Source: Symsagittifera roscoffensis (Eukaryota > Xenacoelomorpha > Acoela > Convolutidae). From it: a DNA stretch of 64,000 nucleotides. A program made the translations under genes and the position numbers. Position 1 is the stretch's first letter; the number at the start of each line of letters is the position of its first letter. The stretch is from assembly GCF_963678635.1 (NCBI RefSeq), contig NC_087064.1:24966189-25030188 (forward strand). Direction: 5' to 3'. The notes beneath the pieces are model-generated. The model did not search any database. It worked only from the letters and a program-made list of their open reading frames with translations, and was not told the origin of the DNA. This document shows positions 44,993 to 60,400 of this stretch, piece after piece.

Positions 44993-45239
44993 AAACCCAT
45001 TTTTGCTAAGGTCGAGTCAGTTGAAATATATTCAGTATGAGTTGAGTCAACCGAAAGAGAGCACGCTTGGGATGAACACAGTCAAACTCATTTTTGAATC
45101 AATCAAAACGGTCGAAACAAAACCAGTTCAGGTCGAGTCGGTCAACACATAGCACGCATGAGTCGAACTCGGTCGAACAAATTTTTAATCAGTCGAATCG
45201 GTCGAAACATATCCATATCAGGTTGAGTCGGTCGAAACA

Positions 45240-46800
45240 TTGCACGCTTGGGTCAAACACAATCAAATTTTTTTTTGCTGCAGTCGAGTCTGTCGTAATA
45301 GAACCAATTCAGTTCGATCGGTCGAGATATAGCCAATTTTTGTCGAACTCAGTCAAACACAATTTCGCTTTAGTCGAGTCTTCCAAAACTTAATCAGCTA
45401 GGTTTGAATCGGAAAAAACCTAGCACGTTTGGGTCGAACACAGACAAACAATTTTTGCTTCAGTCGATTTGGTCAAAACGTAACCATTTCATGTCGAACC
45501 GGTCAAAAAAAAACACGCTTGAGTCTAACATGGTCAAACACATTTTCTTTAGGTCAATTCAGTCGAAAAATAACCATTTTGAGTCGAGTCGTTCCAAACA
45601 AAGCACGCTTGGGTCAAGTACTGTCTAACTCATCTTCACATCAGCCAAAAAAGACAGTTTGAGTTGAGGGGTCGAAAAAGCACGCTTGGGTCGAATGCAG
45701 TCAAAAACATATTCGCTACAGTCGAGTCGGTCAAAACATAACCAGTTCAGGTCAGGGCAGACAAATATTAGCACACTTTGGCCGAACACAGTCAAACACA
45801 GTTTTACTTCAGTCGATTTGGACGAAACATTGGTCGCTCGGTTCAAACTCAATCAATCCCAGTTCTTGCTTCAGCTGAATCAGTCCAAACATAACGAGTT
45901 CAGATTGAATTGTTCAAAACATAGCACGCATGGGTCAAACAAATACAACTACAGTTTTGCTTCCGTCGAATTGGTCGAAGCATAGCCAGTTCGAGTCAAG
46001 TCGGTCGAAACATTGCACGCTTGGGTCAAACACAATCAAACTTTTTTTTTGCTGCAGTCGAGTCGGTCGTAATAGAACCAGCTCAGTTCGATCGGTCGAG
46101 ATATAGCAACCTTTTGTCGAACTCAGTCAAACAGAATTTCGCTTCAGTCCAGTCTTCCAAAACTTAATCAGTTAGGTTTGAATCTGACAAAACCTAGCAC
46201 GTTTGGGTCAAACACAAACAAACAATTTTTGCTTCAGTCGATTTGGTCAAAACGTAACCATTTCATGTCGAACCGGTCAAAATAAAGCACGCTTGAGTCT
46301 AACACGGTCAAACACATTTTCTTAAGGTAAAATCAGTCAAAAAATAACCATTTTGAGTCGAGTCGTTCCAAACAAAGCACGCTCGGGTCAAGTACTGTCT
46401 AACTCATCTTCACATCAGCCAAAAAAAGACAGTTTGAGTTGAATTGGTCGAAAAAAGCACGCTTGGGTCGAATGCAGTCAAAAAAATTTTCGCTACAGTC
46501 GAGTCGGTCAAAACATAACCAGTTCAGGTCAGGGCGGGCAAATATTAGCACGCTTTGGCCGAACACAGTCAAACACAGTTTTACTTCAGTCGATTTGGTC
46601 GAAACATTGGTCGCTCGGTTCAAACTCAATCAAACCAGTTCGTGCTTCAGCTGAATCAGTCCAAACATAACCAGTTCAGATTGAATCGTTCAAAACCTAG
46701 AACGCATGGGTCAAACAAATACAACTACAGTTTTGCTTCCGTCGAGTTGGTCGAAACATAGCCAGTTCGAGTCGAGTCGGTCGAAACATTGCATGCTTGG
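45240..46800. repeat. Higher-order repeat, about 770-785 bp x 2
   Basis: The block starting GAAACATTGCACGCTTGGGT at about 45233 recurs at about 46007; AGCACGCTTGGGTCGAATGC at about 45675 recurs at about 46456. Diagnostic shared variants include TTGGTCGCTCGGTTC. Further diverged relatives lie at 47690-48000. Confidence 0.85.
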
Positions 46801-48479
46801 GTCGAAAAGAGTCAAGCACATTTTCTCTTCAGTCGAGTCGGTCGAAACATAACCAGTTAAGTTTAAGTCGGTCAAAATTTAGCACGATTAGATCGAACAC
46901 AGTCAAACAAATTTTTGCTATAGTCGAGTCAGTTGAAATTTAAGCAGTGTCATTTGAAACTACTGAAACAGAGCACACTTGGGTTGAACACAGTCAAACC
47001 CATTTGAAATCAGTCAAAACGGTCGAAACATAACCATTTTCATTTCAGGTCGAGTCGGTCAAAACAATGCACGCTAGAACCGAACACAGTCAAACAACTT
47101 TTGCTTCAGTCGATTTGGTTGATCTAGAATGAGTTCAGTTCGATTGGTCAAAATATAGCCAACTTGGGACAAAAACAGTCAAACCTATTTTTGCTATAGT
47201 ATATTCAGTGGAGATATAGTCAGTTAGAGTCGGGTCGGTCAAAAGGTAGCACGCTTGGTCCGAATTCGGTCTCACACATTTTTGCTTCAGCTGAGTCGGT
47301 CGAAACATGGCGTGAATGGGTCAAACCCAATCAAACACAATTTTGCTACAGTGGAGATTTAGCCAGTTTGAGTCCAGTTGGTCATTAAATAGCACGCATG
47401 GGTCGAACTTGGTCGAACACAATTTTTCTTCAGCCGAATCGGTCGAAGTATGACCAGTTCAGGTCGAGTCGGTCAAAATAATGCACGCATTGATCGAACA
47501 CGTTCAAACACATTTTTCTATAGTCGAATCGGTCGAAACAAAACCGGTTCAGATCGAGTCGGGCAAATATTAGCACGCTTGGGTCGAGCACAATGTAAAG
47601 TAGTTTTTGTTCAGTCGAGTCGACCGAAAAAGAACGAGTTCTGTTCAATCGGTCGAAAAAGAGCCAACTTTGGTCAAACTCAGTCAAACACAATTTTGTT
47701 TCAGCCGAGTCTTCCAAAACTTAATCAGATAGCTTTGAGTCGGACAAAACTTAGCACATTTGGGTCGAACACAGACAAACAATTTTTGCTTCAGTCGATT
47801 CGGTCAAAACGTAACCATTTCATGTCGAACCGGTCAAAATAAAGCACGCTTGAGTCTAACACGGTCAAACACATTTTCATTAAGTCAAGTCAGTCAAAAC
47901 AACCATTTTGAGCCGAGTCGTTCCAAACAAGGCACGCTCGGGTCAAAAACTGTCTAATTCATCTTTACTTTAGCCAAGTCAGACAAAAAAAAAGACAGTT
48001 TGAGTTGAGTCGGTCGAAAAAAGCACGCTTGGGTTGAATGAGGTCAAAAATTTTTTTTTAAATACTCGAGTCGGTTGAAACATAACCAGTTAAGTTTAAG
48101 TCTGTCGAAATTTAGCACATTAGGATCGAAAACAGACAAACAATTTTACCTTCAGTCAATTCGGTCAAAACATAACCATATCAAGTCGAATCGGTCAAAA
48201 TAAAGCACGCTTGAGACGAACACGTTCAAACACGTTTTCATTAAGCCAATACAGTCAAATTATCACCATTTTGAATCGAGTCGCTCCAAACAAAGCACGC
48301 TTGGGTCAAGTACTGTCTAACTCATCTTTACTTCAGCCGAGTCAGCCAAAAAAGACAGTTTGAGTTGAATCGGTTGAAAAAAGCACGCTTGGGTTGAATG
48401 CAGTCAAAAAATTTATTTGAATCACTCGAGTCGGTCGAAACATAACCAGTTAAGTTCAAGTCGGACGAACTTTAGCTTA

Positions 48480-51050
48480 GCACGCTAGAGTCGAAAACAG
48501 ACAAACAATTTTAGCTTCGGTCGATTCGGTCAAAACATAACCATTTCATGTCGAATCGGTTAAAATAAAGCACGCTTGAGTCGAACACGTGCAAACACCT
48601 TTTCATTAGGCCAAGTCAGTCAAATTATCACCATTTTGAATCAAGTCGTTCCAAACAAAGCACATTTGGGTCAAATACTATCTAACTTATCTTTACTTCA
48701 GCCGAGTCAGCCAAAAAAAAGTATGAGTTGAGTCGGTCGAAAAAAGCACGCATGGGTTGAATGCAGTCAAAAAAAATTTTTGAATCACTCGAGTCAAAAC
48801 ATAACCAGTTAAGTTTAAGTCGGTCGAAATTTAGCATGCTAGGGTCGAAAATAGACAAACAATTTAAGCTTCAGTTGATTCAGTCAAACTGTAACAATTT
48901 CATGTCCAATCGGTCAAAACAAAGCACGCTTGGGTCAAACACTGTCGTAAACTTTTCTGCTTTGGTCGAATCATTCAAAACATAGTCAGTTTAAGTAGAG
49001 TCGGTCGAAAAATAGAACGCTTGGGTCGAACACAGTCTAATTCATTTTTCTTCAGTCAAATCCGTGAAAATATAGCCAGTTCGAGTCGAGTCGGTCGAAA
49101 TGTTGCAGGCGTGGGTCGAATCCAGTCAAAAACATTTTCGCTACAGTCGAGTCGGTCGAAACATAACCAGTTCAGGTCAGGCGGCAGACAAAACTTAGCG
49201 CGCTTGGGCCGAACACAGTCAAACACCTTTTTGCTTTAGTCGATTTGGTCGAAAGATTACTCGCTCGGGTCAAACTCAATCAAACCCAGTTTTTGCTTCA
49301 GCCGAATCAGTCCAAACATAACCAGTTCAGATCGAATCGGTTAGAACATAGCACGCATGGGTCGAACAAATTTAATTACAGTTTTGCTTCAGTCGAGTTG
49401 GTCGAAGCATAGCCAGTTCGAGTCGAGTCGGTCAAAACATTGCATGCTTGGGTCGAACAGAGTCAAGCACATTTTCTCTACAGTCGAGTCGGTCAAAACA
49501 AAACCAGTTAAGTTTAAGTTGGTCAAAATTTAGCACGATTAGATCGAACACAGTCAAACTCATTTTTGCTAGAATGAGTTCAGTTTGATTTGTCAAAATA
49601 TAGCCAAATTGGGTCGAAAACAGTGAAATGAAATTTTGCTATAGTAGATTCAGTGGAGATGAAGCCAGTTTGAGTCGGGTCGGGAAAAACGTAGTGCGCT
49701 TCGTCGAACTCCGTTTCATACATTTTTGCTTCAGCTGAGTCGGTCGAAATATAGCGTGTATGGCGTCAAACCCAGTCAAACACAGTTTCAGTACAGTGGA
49801 GATACAGCCCGTTTGAGTCCATTTGGTCATAACAGAGAACGCATGGATCGAACTTGGTCGAACACAGTTTCTCTTCAGGTCGAGTCGATCAAAACATAGC
49901 ACGCATTGATCGAACATAGTCAAATACAATTTGCTTTAGTCGAACAGGTCAAGAATAGCACGTGTGAGTCAAATACAATCAAGCACGCTAGAGTCGAAAA
50001 CAGACAAACAATTTTAGCTTCAGTCGATTCGGTCAAAACATAACCATTTCATGTCGAATCGGTTAAAATAAAGCACGCTTGAGTCGAACACGTGCAAACA
50101 CCTTTTCATTAGGCCAAGTCAGTCAAATTATCACCCTTTTGAATCAAGTCGTTCCCAACAAAGCACGGTTGGGTCAAATACTATCTAACTCATCTTTACT
50201 TCAGCCGAGTCAGCCAAAAAAAAGTATGAGTTGAGTCGGTCGAAAAAAGCACGCTTGGGTTGAATGCAGTCAAAAACATTTTTGAATCACTCGAGTCAAA
50301 AAATAGAACGCTTGGGTCGAACACAGTCTAATTCATTTTTCTTCAGTCAAATCCGTGAAAATATAGCCAGTTCGAGTCGAGTCGGTCGAAATGTTGCAGG
50401 CTTGGGTCAAACCCAGTCAAAAACATTTTCGCTACAATCGAGTCGGTCGAAACATAACCAGTTCAGGTCAGGCGGCAGACAAAATTTAGCACGCTTGGGC
50501 CGAACACAGTCAAACACATTTTTGCTTTAGTCGATTTGGTCGAAACATTATTCGCTCGGGTCAAACTCAATCAAACCCAGTTTTTGCTTCAGCCGAATCA
50601 GTCCAAACATAACCAGTTCAGATCGAATCGGTTAAAACATAGCACGCATGGGTCGAACAAATTCAATTACAGTTTTGCTTCAGTCGAGTTGGTCGAAGCA
50701 TAGCCAGTTCGAGTCGAGTCGGTCAAAACATTGCATGCTTGGGTCGAACAGAGTCAAGCACATTTTCTCTACAGTCGAGTCGGTCAAAACAAAACCAGTT
50801 AAGTTTAAGTTGGTCAAAATTTAGCACGATTAGATCGAACACAGTCAAACTCATTTTTGCTATGGTCGACTCAGTTGAAATTTAGGCAGTTTGAGTTGAA
50901 ACAACTGACACAGAGCACACTTGGGTTGAACAAGTCAAACCCATTTTAAATCAGTCGAAATGGTCATAACATAACCCTTTTCAGTTCAAGTCGAGTCCGT
51001 CAAAACAATGCACGCTTGGATCGAACACAGTCAAACATATTTTGCTTCAG
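48480..51050. repeat. Higher-order repeat, about 1.3-1.5 kb, two copies with a deletion
   Basis: ACGCTAGAGTCGAAAACAGA occurs at 48482 and 49987 (1,505 bp apart), while AAAAATAGAACGCTTGGG occurs at about 49009 and 50298 (about 1,289 bp apart). The change of offset shows about 215 bp was lost or gained between the copies. Confidence 0.85.
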
Positions 51051-52794
51051 TCGAGTTGGTCGACCTAGAAGGAGTTCAGTTCGATTGGTCAAAGTATAGC
51101 CAACTTGGGTCGAAAACATTCAAACATAATTTTGCTATAGTAGATTCAGCGGAGATATAGCCAGTTTGAGTCGGGTCGGTCAAAACGTCGAACTCAGTTT
51201 CATACATTTTTGCTTCAACTGATTCGGTCGAAACATGGCATGCATCGGTCCAACTTGGTCGAACACAACTTTTCTTCAGGTCGAGTCGGTCAAAACATAG
51301 CACGTATTGATCGAACATAGTCAAATACAATTTGCTTCAGTCGAACAGTTCGAGAATAGCACGTGTGAGTCAAACACAATCAAACACAATTTTCTATAGT
51401 TGAGTCAGTTGAAACATAGCCAGTTTGAGTTGAGTCAATCGAAACAGAGTACGATTGTGTTGATCACAGTCAAAACCAATTTTAAATCAGTCGAATCGGT
51501 CGAAACATTACCAGTTCAGATCGAGTCGGGCAAATAACAGCACGCATGGGTCGAACACATTGTAAAATAGTTTTTTTTCAGTCGAGTCGACCAAAATAGA
51601 ATGAGTTCAGTTGGATTGGTCGAAAAAAAGCCAACTTTGGTCAAAATCAGTCAAACACAATTTTGCTTCAGCCCAGTCTTCCGAAACTTAATCAGTTAGG
51701 TTTGAGTCGGACAAAAATTAGCAAGTTTGGGTCAAACACAGACAAACTATTTTTGCTTTAGTCGATTCGGTCAAAACGTAACCATTTCATGTCGAATCGG
51801 TCAAAATAAAGCGCGCTTGAGTCCAACAAGGTCAAACACCTTTTCAGTAAGTCAGGTCAGTCAAATTATCACCAATTTTGAATCGAGTCGTTCCAAATAA
51901 AGCACGCTGTCTAACTCATCTTTGCTTCAGCCAAGTCAGCCAAAACAAAGACATTTCGAGTTGAGTCGGTCAAAAAAGCACGCTTGGGTTAAGCACAGTC
52001 AAATTAAATTTTTGATTCACTCGAGTTGTTCCAAACAAAACCTAATCAGGTCGAGTCGGTCGAAAAATAGCAGCTTTGGGTCGAACACAGTCGTGCACTT
52101 TTCTGCTTTGGTCGAATCATTCGAAACATAGTCAGTTTAAGTAGAATCGGTTGAAAAATAGGACGCTTGAATAGAACATAGTCAAACCCATTTTTTCTTC
52201 AGTCAAAAATCGTCAAAATATAGCCACTTTGAATTGATTAGCCGTTTTGAAAGGGAGTTTAGTCTAACAAATTTTTGCTTTGATCGAGTCAGTCAAAACA
52301 TAAAGAGTTCGAGTCGAGTCGGTCGAAAAAAGCACGCTTGGGTTGAACACAGTCAAACCCATTTTAAATCAGTCAAAATAGTTGAAACGTAACCCTTTTC
52401 AGTTCAGGTCGATTCGGTCAAAACGAAGCACGCTCGGGTAGAACACGGTCACGCACATTTTAGCTTCGATCGAATTAGTCGAAACATAATCAGGCTTTTC
52501 GAGTCGGTCCAAGCATAGCACGCTTAGGTTGAACACAGTAGAACACTTTTTTGCTTTGGTCAAATCCTTCGAAACATAGTCAGTTTAAGTAGAGTCGGTT
52601 GAAAAATAGGACGCTTGAAAATAACACAGTCAAAGCCATTTTTTTTTCAGTCGAAAATCGTCAAAATATTGCCACTTTGAATTGATTAGACTTTTTGAAA
52701 GGAAGTTTAGTCTAACAAATTTTTGCTTTGATCGAGTCAGTCAAAACATAAAGAGTTCGAGTAGAGTCGGTCGAAAAAAGCCCGCTTGGTTTGA

Positions 52795-55700
52795 ACACAG
52801 TCAAACCCATTTTAAATCAGTCAAAAAAGTTGAAACGTAACCCTTTTCAGTTCAGGTCGATTCGTTCAAAACGAAGCACGCTCGGGTAGAACACGGTCAC
52901 GCACATTTTAGCTTCGATCGAATCAGTCGAAACATAATCAGGTTTTTCGAGTCGGTCCAAGCATAGCACGCTTAGGTTGAACACAGTAGAACACTTTTTT
53001 GCTTTGGTCAAATCCTTCGAAACATAGTCAGTTTAAGTAGAGTCGGTCGAAAAATAGCACGCTTGAATAGAACACAGTCAAACCCATTTTTCTTTAGTCA
53101 AAAACAGTAAAAATTTAGTCACTTTGAATTGATTAGAAGCTTAATATAACTAATTTTTGCTTTGGTCGAGTCAGTCGAAACATAAAGAGTTCGAGTCGAT
53201 TCGGTCAAAAAAAGCCCGCTTGGGTTAAACACAGTCAAATTAAAATTTTGATTCACTCGAGACGTTCCAAACAAAACCTAATCAGGTCGAGTCGGTCGAA
53301 ACATAGCATCTTTGGGTCGAACACAGTCGGGCACTTTTCTGCTTTTGCCGAATCATTCGAAACATAGTCAGTTTAAGTAGAGTCCGTCGAAAAATAGCAC
53401 GCTTGGGTCGAACACAGTATAATTCTTTTTTTCTTCAGTCGAATCCATCACAAAATAGCCTGTTTGAATTGATTAGAAGTTTAATCTAACGACTTTTTGC
53501 TTTGGTCAAGCCAGTCAAAAGATAGCCAGTTTGAGTCGACTCGTCCATACACAGCACGCTGGGGTTAAACACGTTTTAACACATTTTTGCTTCAAGCAAG
53601 TCAGCCGAAACAAAGCTAGTTTGAGTCGAGCCTGTCAAAAAATAGCACGCTTGGGATGAGCACAGTCAAACATATTTTGCTTCAGTCGAGTTGGTCGAAC
53701 TAAAACGAGTTCAGTTCGATTGCTCAAAATATAGCCAACTTGGGTCAAAAACAGTCAAACACAATTTTGCTATAGTAGATTCAGTGGAGATATAGCCAGT
53801 TTGTGTCGGGTCGGGAAAAACGTAGTGCGCTTCGTCGAACTCCGTTTCATACTTTTTTTGCTTCAGCTGAGTCGGTCAAAACATGGCGTGCATGGATCAA
53901 ACACAGTCAAACCCATTTTAAATCAGTCAAAATAGTTGAAACGTAACCCTTTTCAGTTCAGGTCGATTCGGTCAAAACGAAGCACGCTCGGGTAGAACAC
54001 GGTCACGCACATTTTAGCTTCGGTCGAATCAGTCGAAACATAATCAGGCTTTTCGAGTCGGTCCAAGCATAGCACGCTTAGGTTGAACACAGTAGAACAC
54101 TTTTTGCTTTGGTCAAATCCTTCGAAACATAATCAGTTTAAGTAGAGTCGGTCGAAAAATAGCACGCTTGAATAGAACACAGTCAAACCCATTTTTCTTT
54201 AGTCGAAAACAGTAAAAATTTAGCCACTTTGAATTGATTAGAAGCCTAATCTAACTAATTTTTGCTTTGGTCGAGTCAATCGAAACATAAAGAGTTCGAG
54301 TCGATTCGGTCGAAAAAAGCCCGCTTGGGTTAAACACAGTCAATTTAAAATTTTGATTCACTCGAGACCTTCCAAACAAAACCTAATCAGGTCGAGTCGG
54401 TCGAAACATAGCATCTTTGGGTCGAACACAGTCGGACACTTTTCTGCTTTTGCAGAATCATTCGAAACATAGTCAGTTTAAGTAGAGTCCGTCGAAAAAT
54501 AGTACGCTTGGGTCAAACACAGTCTAATTCTTTTTTTTCTTCAGTCGAATCCATCACAAAATAGCCTGTTTGAATTGATTAGAAGTTTAATCTAACGAAT
54601 TTTTGCTTTGGTCAAGCCAGTCAAAAGATAGCCAGTTTGAGTCGACTCGTCCATACACAGCACGCTGGGGTTAAACACGTTTTAACACATTTTTGCTTCA
54701 AGCAAGTCAGCCGAAACAAAGCTAGTTTGAGTCGAGCCTGTCAAAAAATAGCACACTTGGGATGACCACAGTCAAACATATTTTGCTTCAGTCGAGTTGG
54801 TCGAACTAAAACGAGTTCAGTTCGATTGGTCAAAATATAGCCAATTTGGGTCAAAAACAGTCAAACACAATTTTGCTATAGTAGATTCAGTGGAGATATA
54901 GCCAGTTTGTGTCGGGTCGGGAAAAACGTAGTGCGCTTCGTCGAACTCCGTTTCATACATTTTTGCTTCAGCTGAGTCGGTCAAAACATGGCGTGCATGG
55001 ATAAAACACAGTCAAACCCATTTTAAATCAGTCAAAATAGTTGAAACGTAACCCTTTTCAGTTCAGGTCGATTCGGTCAAAACGAAGCACGCTCGGGTAG
55101 AAAACGGTCACGAACATTTTAGCTTCGGTCGAATCAGTCGAAACATAATCAGGCTTTTCGAGTCGGTCCAAGCATAGCACGCTTAGGTTGAACACAGTAG
55201 AACACTTTTTTGCTTTGGTCAAATCCTTCGAAACATAGTCAGTTTAAGTAGAGTCGGTCGAAAAATAGCACGCTTTAATAGAACACAGTCAAACCCATTT
55301 TTCTTTAGTCGAAAACAGTAAAAATTTAGCCAATTTGAATTGATTAGAAGCTTAATCTAACTAATTTTTGCTTTGGTCAAGTCAGTCGAAGAATAAAGAG
55401 TTCGAGTCGATTCGGTCGAAAAAAGCCCGCTTGGGTTAAACACAGTCAAATTAAAATTTTGATTCACTCGAGACGTTCCAAACAAAACCTAATCAGGTCG
55501 AGTCGGTCGAAACATAGCATCTTTGGGTCGAACACAGTCGGGCACTTTTCTGCTTTTGCCGAATCATTCGGAACATAGTCAGTTTAAGTAGAATCCGTCG
55601 AAAAATAGCACGCTTCGGTCGAACACAGTCTAATTCTTTTTTTCTTCAGTCGAATCCATCACAAAATAGCCTGTTTTAATTGATTAGAAGTTTAATCTAA

Positions 55701-57497
55701 CGAATTTTTGCTTTGGTCAAGCCAGTCAAAAGATAGCCAGTTTGAGTCGACTCGTCCATACACAGCACGCTGGGGTTAAACACGTTTTAACACATTTTTG
55801 CTTCATGCAAGTCAGCCGAAACAAAGCTAGTTTGAGTCGAGCCTGTCAAAAGATAGCACGCTTGGGATGAGCACAGTCAAACATATTTTGCTTCAGTCGA
55901 GTTGGTCGAACTAAAACGAGTTCAGTTCGATTGGTCAAAATATAGCCAACTTGGGTCAAAAACAGTCAAACACATTTTTGCTATAGTAGATTCAGTGGAG
56001 AAATAGCCAGTTTGTGTCGGGTCGGGAAAAACGTAGTGCGCTTCGTCGAACTCCGTTTCATACATTTTTGCTTCAGCTGAGTCGGTCAAAACATGGCGTG
56101 CATGGATCAAACACAGTCAAACCCATTTTAAATCAGTCAAAACAGTTGAAACGTAACCCTTTTCAGTTCAGGTCGATTCGGTCAAAACGAAGCACGCTCG
56201 GGTAGAACACGGTCACGCACATTTTAGCTTCGGTCGAATCAGTCGAAACATAATCAGGCTTTTCGAGTCGGTCCAAGCATAGCACGCTTAGGTTGAACAC
56301 AGTAGAACACTTTTTTGCTTTGGTCAAATCCTTCGAAACATAGTCAGTTTAAGTAGAGTCGGTCGAAAAACAGCACGCTTGAATAGAACACAGTCAAACC
56401 CATTTTTCTTTAGTCGAAAACAGTAAAAATTTAGCCACTTTGAATTGATTAGAAGCTTAATCTAACTAATTTTTGCTTTGGTCGAGTCAGTCGAAACATA
56501 AAGAGTTCGAGTCGATTCGGTCGAAAAAAGCCCGCTTGGGTTAAACACAGTCAAATTAAAATTTTGATTCACTCGAGACGTTCCAAACAAAACCTAATCA
56601 GGTCGAGTCGGTCGAAACATAGCATCTTTGGGTCGCACACAGTCGGGCACTTTTCTGCTTTTGCCGAATCATTCGAAACATAGTCAGTTTAAGTAGAGTC
56701 CGTCGAAAAATAGCACGCTTGGGTCAAACACAGTCTAATTCTTTTTTTCTTCAGTCAAATCCATCACAAAATAGCCTGTTTGAATTGATTAGAAAATTAA
56801 TCTAACGCATTTTTGCTTTGGTCAAGCCAGTCAAAAGATAGCCAGTTTGAGTCGACTCGTCCATACACAGCACGCTGGGGTTAAACACGTTTTAACACAT
56901 TTTTGCTTCAAGCAAGTCAGCCGAAACAAAGCTAGTTTGAGTCGCGCCTGTCAAAAGACAGCACGCTTGGGATGATCACAGTCAAACATATTTTGCTTCA
57001 GTCGAGTTGGTCGAACTAAAACGAGTTCAGTTCGATTGGTCAAAATATAGCCAACTTGGGTCAAAAACAGTCAAACACATTTTTGCTATAGTAGATTCAG
57101 TGGAGAAATAGCCAGTTTGTGTCGGGTCGGGAAAAACGTAGTGCGCTTCGTCGAACTCCGTTTCATACATTTTTGCTTCAGCTGAGTCGGTCAAAACATG
57201 GCGTGCATGGATCAAACACAGTCAAACCCATTTTAAATCAATCAAAATAGTTGAAACGTAACCCTTTTCAGTTCAGGTCGATTCGGTCAAAATGAAGCAC
57301 GCTCGGGTAGAACACGGTCACGCACATTTTAGCTTCGGTCGAATCAGTCGAAACATAATCAGGCTTTTCGAGTCGGTCCAAGCATAGCACGCTTAGGTTG
57401 AACACAGTAGAACACTTTTTTGCTTTGGTCAAATCCTTCGAAACATAGTCAGTTTAAGTAGAGTCGGTCGAAAAATAGCACGCTTGAATAGAACACA
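52795..57497. repeat. Higher-order repeat, about 1,105 bp x 4 plus partial
   Basis: The marker ACACAGTCAAACCCATTTTA occurs at about 52795, 53901, 55016, 56111 and 57216, giving spacings of 1,106, 1,115, 1,095 and 1,105 bp, or 12 monomers. The copies look about 97% or more alike. A truncated fifth copy breaks at 57497, where the block restarts within the unit. Confidence 0.93.
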
Positions 57498-60400
57498 GTC
57501 AAACCCATTTTAAATCAGTCAAAATAGTTGAAACGTAACCCTTTTCAGTTCAGGTCGATTCGGTCAAAACGAAGCACGCTCGGGTAGAACACGGTCACGC
57601 ACATTTTAGCTTCGATCGAATTAGTCGAAACATAATCAGGCTTTTCGAGTCGGTCCAAGCATAGCACGCTTAGGTTGAACACAGTAGAACACTTTTTTGC
57701 TTTGGTCAAATCCTTCGAAACATAGTCAGTTTAAGTAGAGTCGGTTGAAAAATAGGACGCTTGAAAATAACACAGTCAAAGCCATTTTTTTTCAGTCGAA
57801 AATCGTCAAAATATTGCCACTTTGAATTGATTAGACTTTTTGAAAGGAAGTTTAATCTAACAAATTTTTGCTTTGGTCAAGCCAGTTTGAGTCGACCCGT
57901 CCATACACAGCACGCTGGGGTTAAACACGTTTTAACACATTTTTGCTTCAAGCAAGTCAGCCGAAACAAAGCTAGTTTGTGTCGAGCCTGTCAAAAAATA
58001 GCACGCTTGGGATGAGCACAGTCAAACATATTTTGCTTCAGTCGAGTTGGTCGAACTAAAACGAGTTCAGTTCGATTGGTCAAAATATAGCCAACTTGGG
58101 TCAAAAACAGTCAAACACAATTTTGCTATAGTAGATTCAGTGGAGATATAGCCAGCAGTTTGTGTCGGGTCGGGAAAAACGTAGTGCGCTTCGTCGAACT
58201 CCGTTTCATACATTTTTGCTTCAGCTGAGTCGGTCAAAACATGGCGTGCATGGATCAAACACAGTCAAATACTGCTTTGCTAAAGTGAAGATGTAGCCAG
58301 TCTGAGTCCAGTTAGTCGTAACATAGCACGCATTGGTCAAACTTGGTCGAACACAATTTTTCTTCAGGTCGAGTCGGTCAAAACATAGCACGCTTTGATC
58401 GAACATAGTCAAACACAGTTTGCTTCAGTGGAACGGGTCGAGGATAGCACGTTTGAATCAAACACAATCAAACACATTTTTCTATAGCCGAGTCAGTTGA
58501 AACATAGCCAGCTTGAGTTGAGTCAATCGAAACAGAGTACGATTGGGTTGATCACAGTCAAAACCAATTTTAAATCAGTCGAATCGGTCGAAACATAACC
58601 AGTTCAGATCGAGTCAGGCAAATAACAGCACGCTTGGGTCGAACACATTGTAAAATTGTTTTTGTTTTGTCGAGTCGACCAAAATAGAATGAGTTCATTT
58701 GGATTGGTCGAAAAAGAGCCAACTTTGGTCAAATTCAATCAAAATCAATTTCGCTTCAGCCAAGTCTTCCGAATTTAATCAGTTAGGTTTGAGTCGGACA
58801 AAATTTTGGGTCAAACACAGACAAACAATTTTTGCTTCAATCGATTCTGTCAAAACATAACCATTTCATGTCGAATCGGTCAAAATAAAGTACGCTTGAG
58901 TCCAACACGGTCAAACACCTTTTCATTAAGTCAATTCAGTCAAATTATCATCATTTTGAGTCGAGTCGTTCCAAACAAAGCACGCTGTCTAACTCATCTT
59001 TGCTTCAGCCGAGTCAGCCAAAACAAAGACAGTTTGAGTTGAGTCGGTCGAAAAAAGCACGCTTGAGTTAAACGCAGTCACAATAAATTTTTGATTCACT
59101 CGAGTTGTTCCAAACAAAACCTAATCAGGTCGAGTCGGTCAAAACATTGGGTCGAACACCATTGGGTCGAACTCAGTCGTGCACTTTTCTGCTTTGGCCG
59201 AATCATTCGATACATAGTCAGTTTAAATTATAACGAATTTTTGATTTGTTCGAGTCAGTCGAAACATAAAGAGTTCGAGTCGAGTCGGTCGAAATGTTAC
59301 ACGCTTGGGTCGAACCCAGTCAAAAACATTTTCGTTACAGTCGAGTCGGTCGAGACATAACCAGTTCAGGTCAGGCGGCGGACAAAATTTAGCACGCTTG
59401 GGCCCAACACAGTCAAGCACATTTTTGCTTTAGTCGATTTGGTGGAAACATTATTCGCTCGTGTCAAACTCAATCAAACCGAGTTTTTGCTTCAGCCGAA
59501 TCAGTCCAAACATAACCAGTTCAGATCGAATCGGTTGAAACATAGCACGCATGGGTCGAAAAACTTCAATTACAGTTTTGCTTCAGCCGAGTTGGTCGAG
59601 GCATAGCCAGTTTGAGTCGAGTCGGTCGAAACATTGCATGCTTGGGTCGAACAGAGTCAAGCACATTTTTGCTTAAGTCGAGTTGTTCGAAGCTGAGGCC
59701 CATCGAGTTGAGTCGGTCGAAACAATGCATGCTTGGGTCGAACAGAGTTAAGCTCATTTTCTCTACAGTCGAGACGGTCGAAACATAACCAGTTCAGGTC
59801 GAGTCGGGCAAATGTTAGCACGCTTGGGATGAGCACAGTCAAATTAAACTTTTGATCCAAATATAACCTAATCAGGTCGAGTCGGATGAAACATAGCACG
59901 CTGGGGTCGAACACGGTCAAGCACATTTTAGCTTCGGTCGAATCAGTCGAAACATAATCAGTCTTTTCGAGTCCGTCCAAGCATAGCACGCTTGTGTCGA
60001 ACACAGTAGAACACTTTTTTGCTTTGGTTAAACATAGTCAAATTAAATTTTTGATTCACTCGAGTTGTTCCAAACAAAACCTAATCAGGTCGAGTCGGTC
60101 GAAACAAAGCACCTTTGGGTCGAACACAACCGTGTACTTTTCTGCTTTGGTCGAATCACTCGAAACATAGTCAGTTTAAATAGAGTCGGTCGAAAATTAG
60201 CACGCTTGAATAGAACACAGTCAAACCCACTTTTTCTTCAGTCGAATCCGTCAAAATATAGCCACTTTGAATTGAGTAGAAGTTTTGTCTGACGAATTTT
60301 CGCTTTAGTCGAGTCAGTCGAAACATAAAGAGTTCGAGTCGAGTCGGTCAAAATGTTGCACGCTTGGGTCGAACACAGTCAAACACTTTTTTGCTACAGT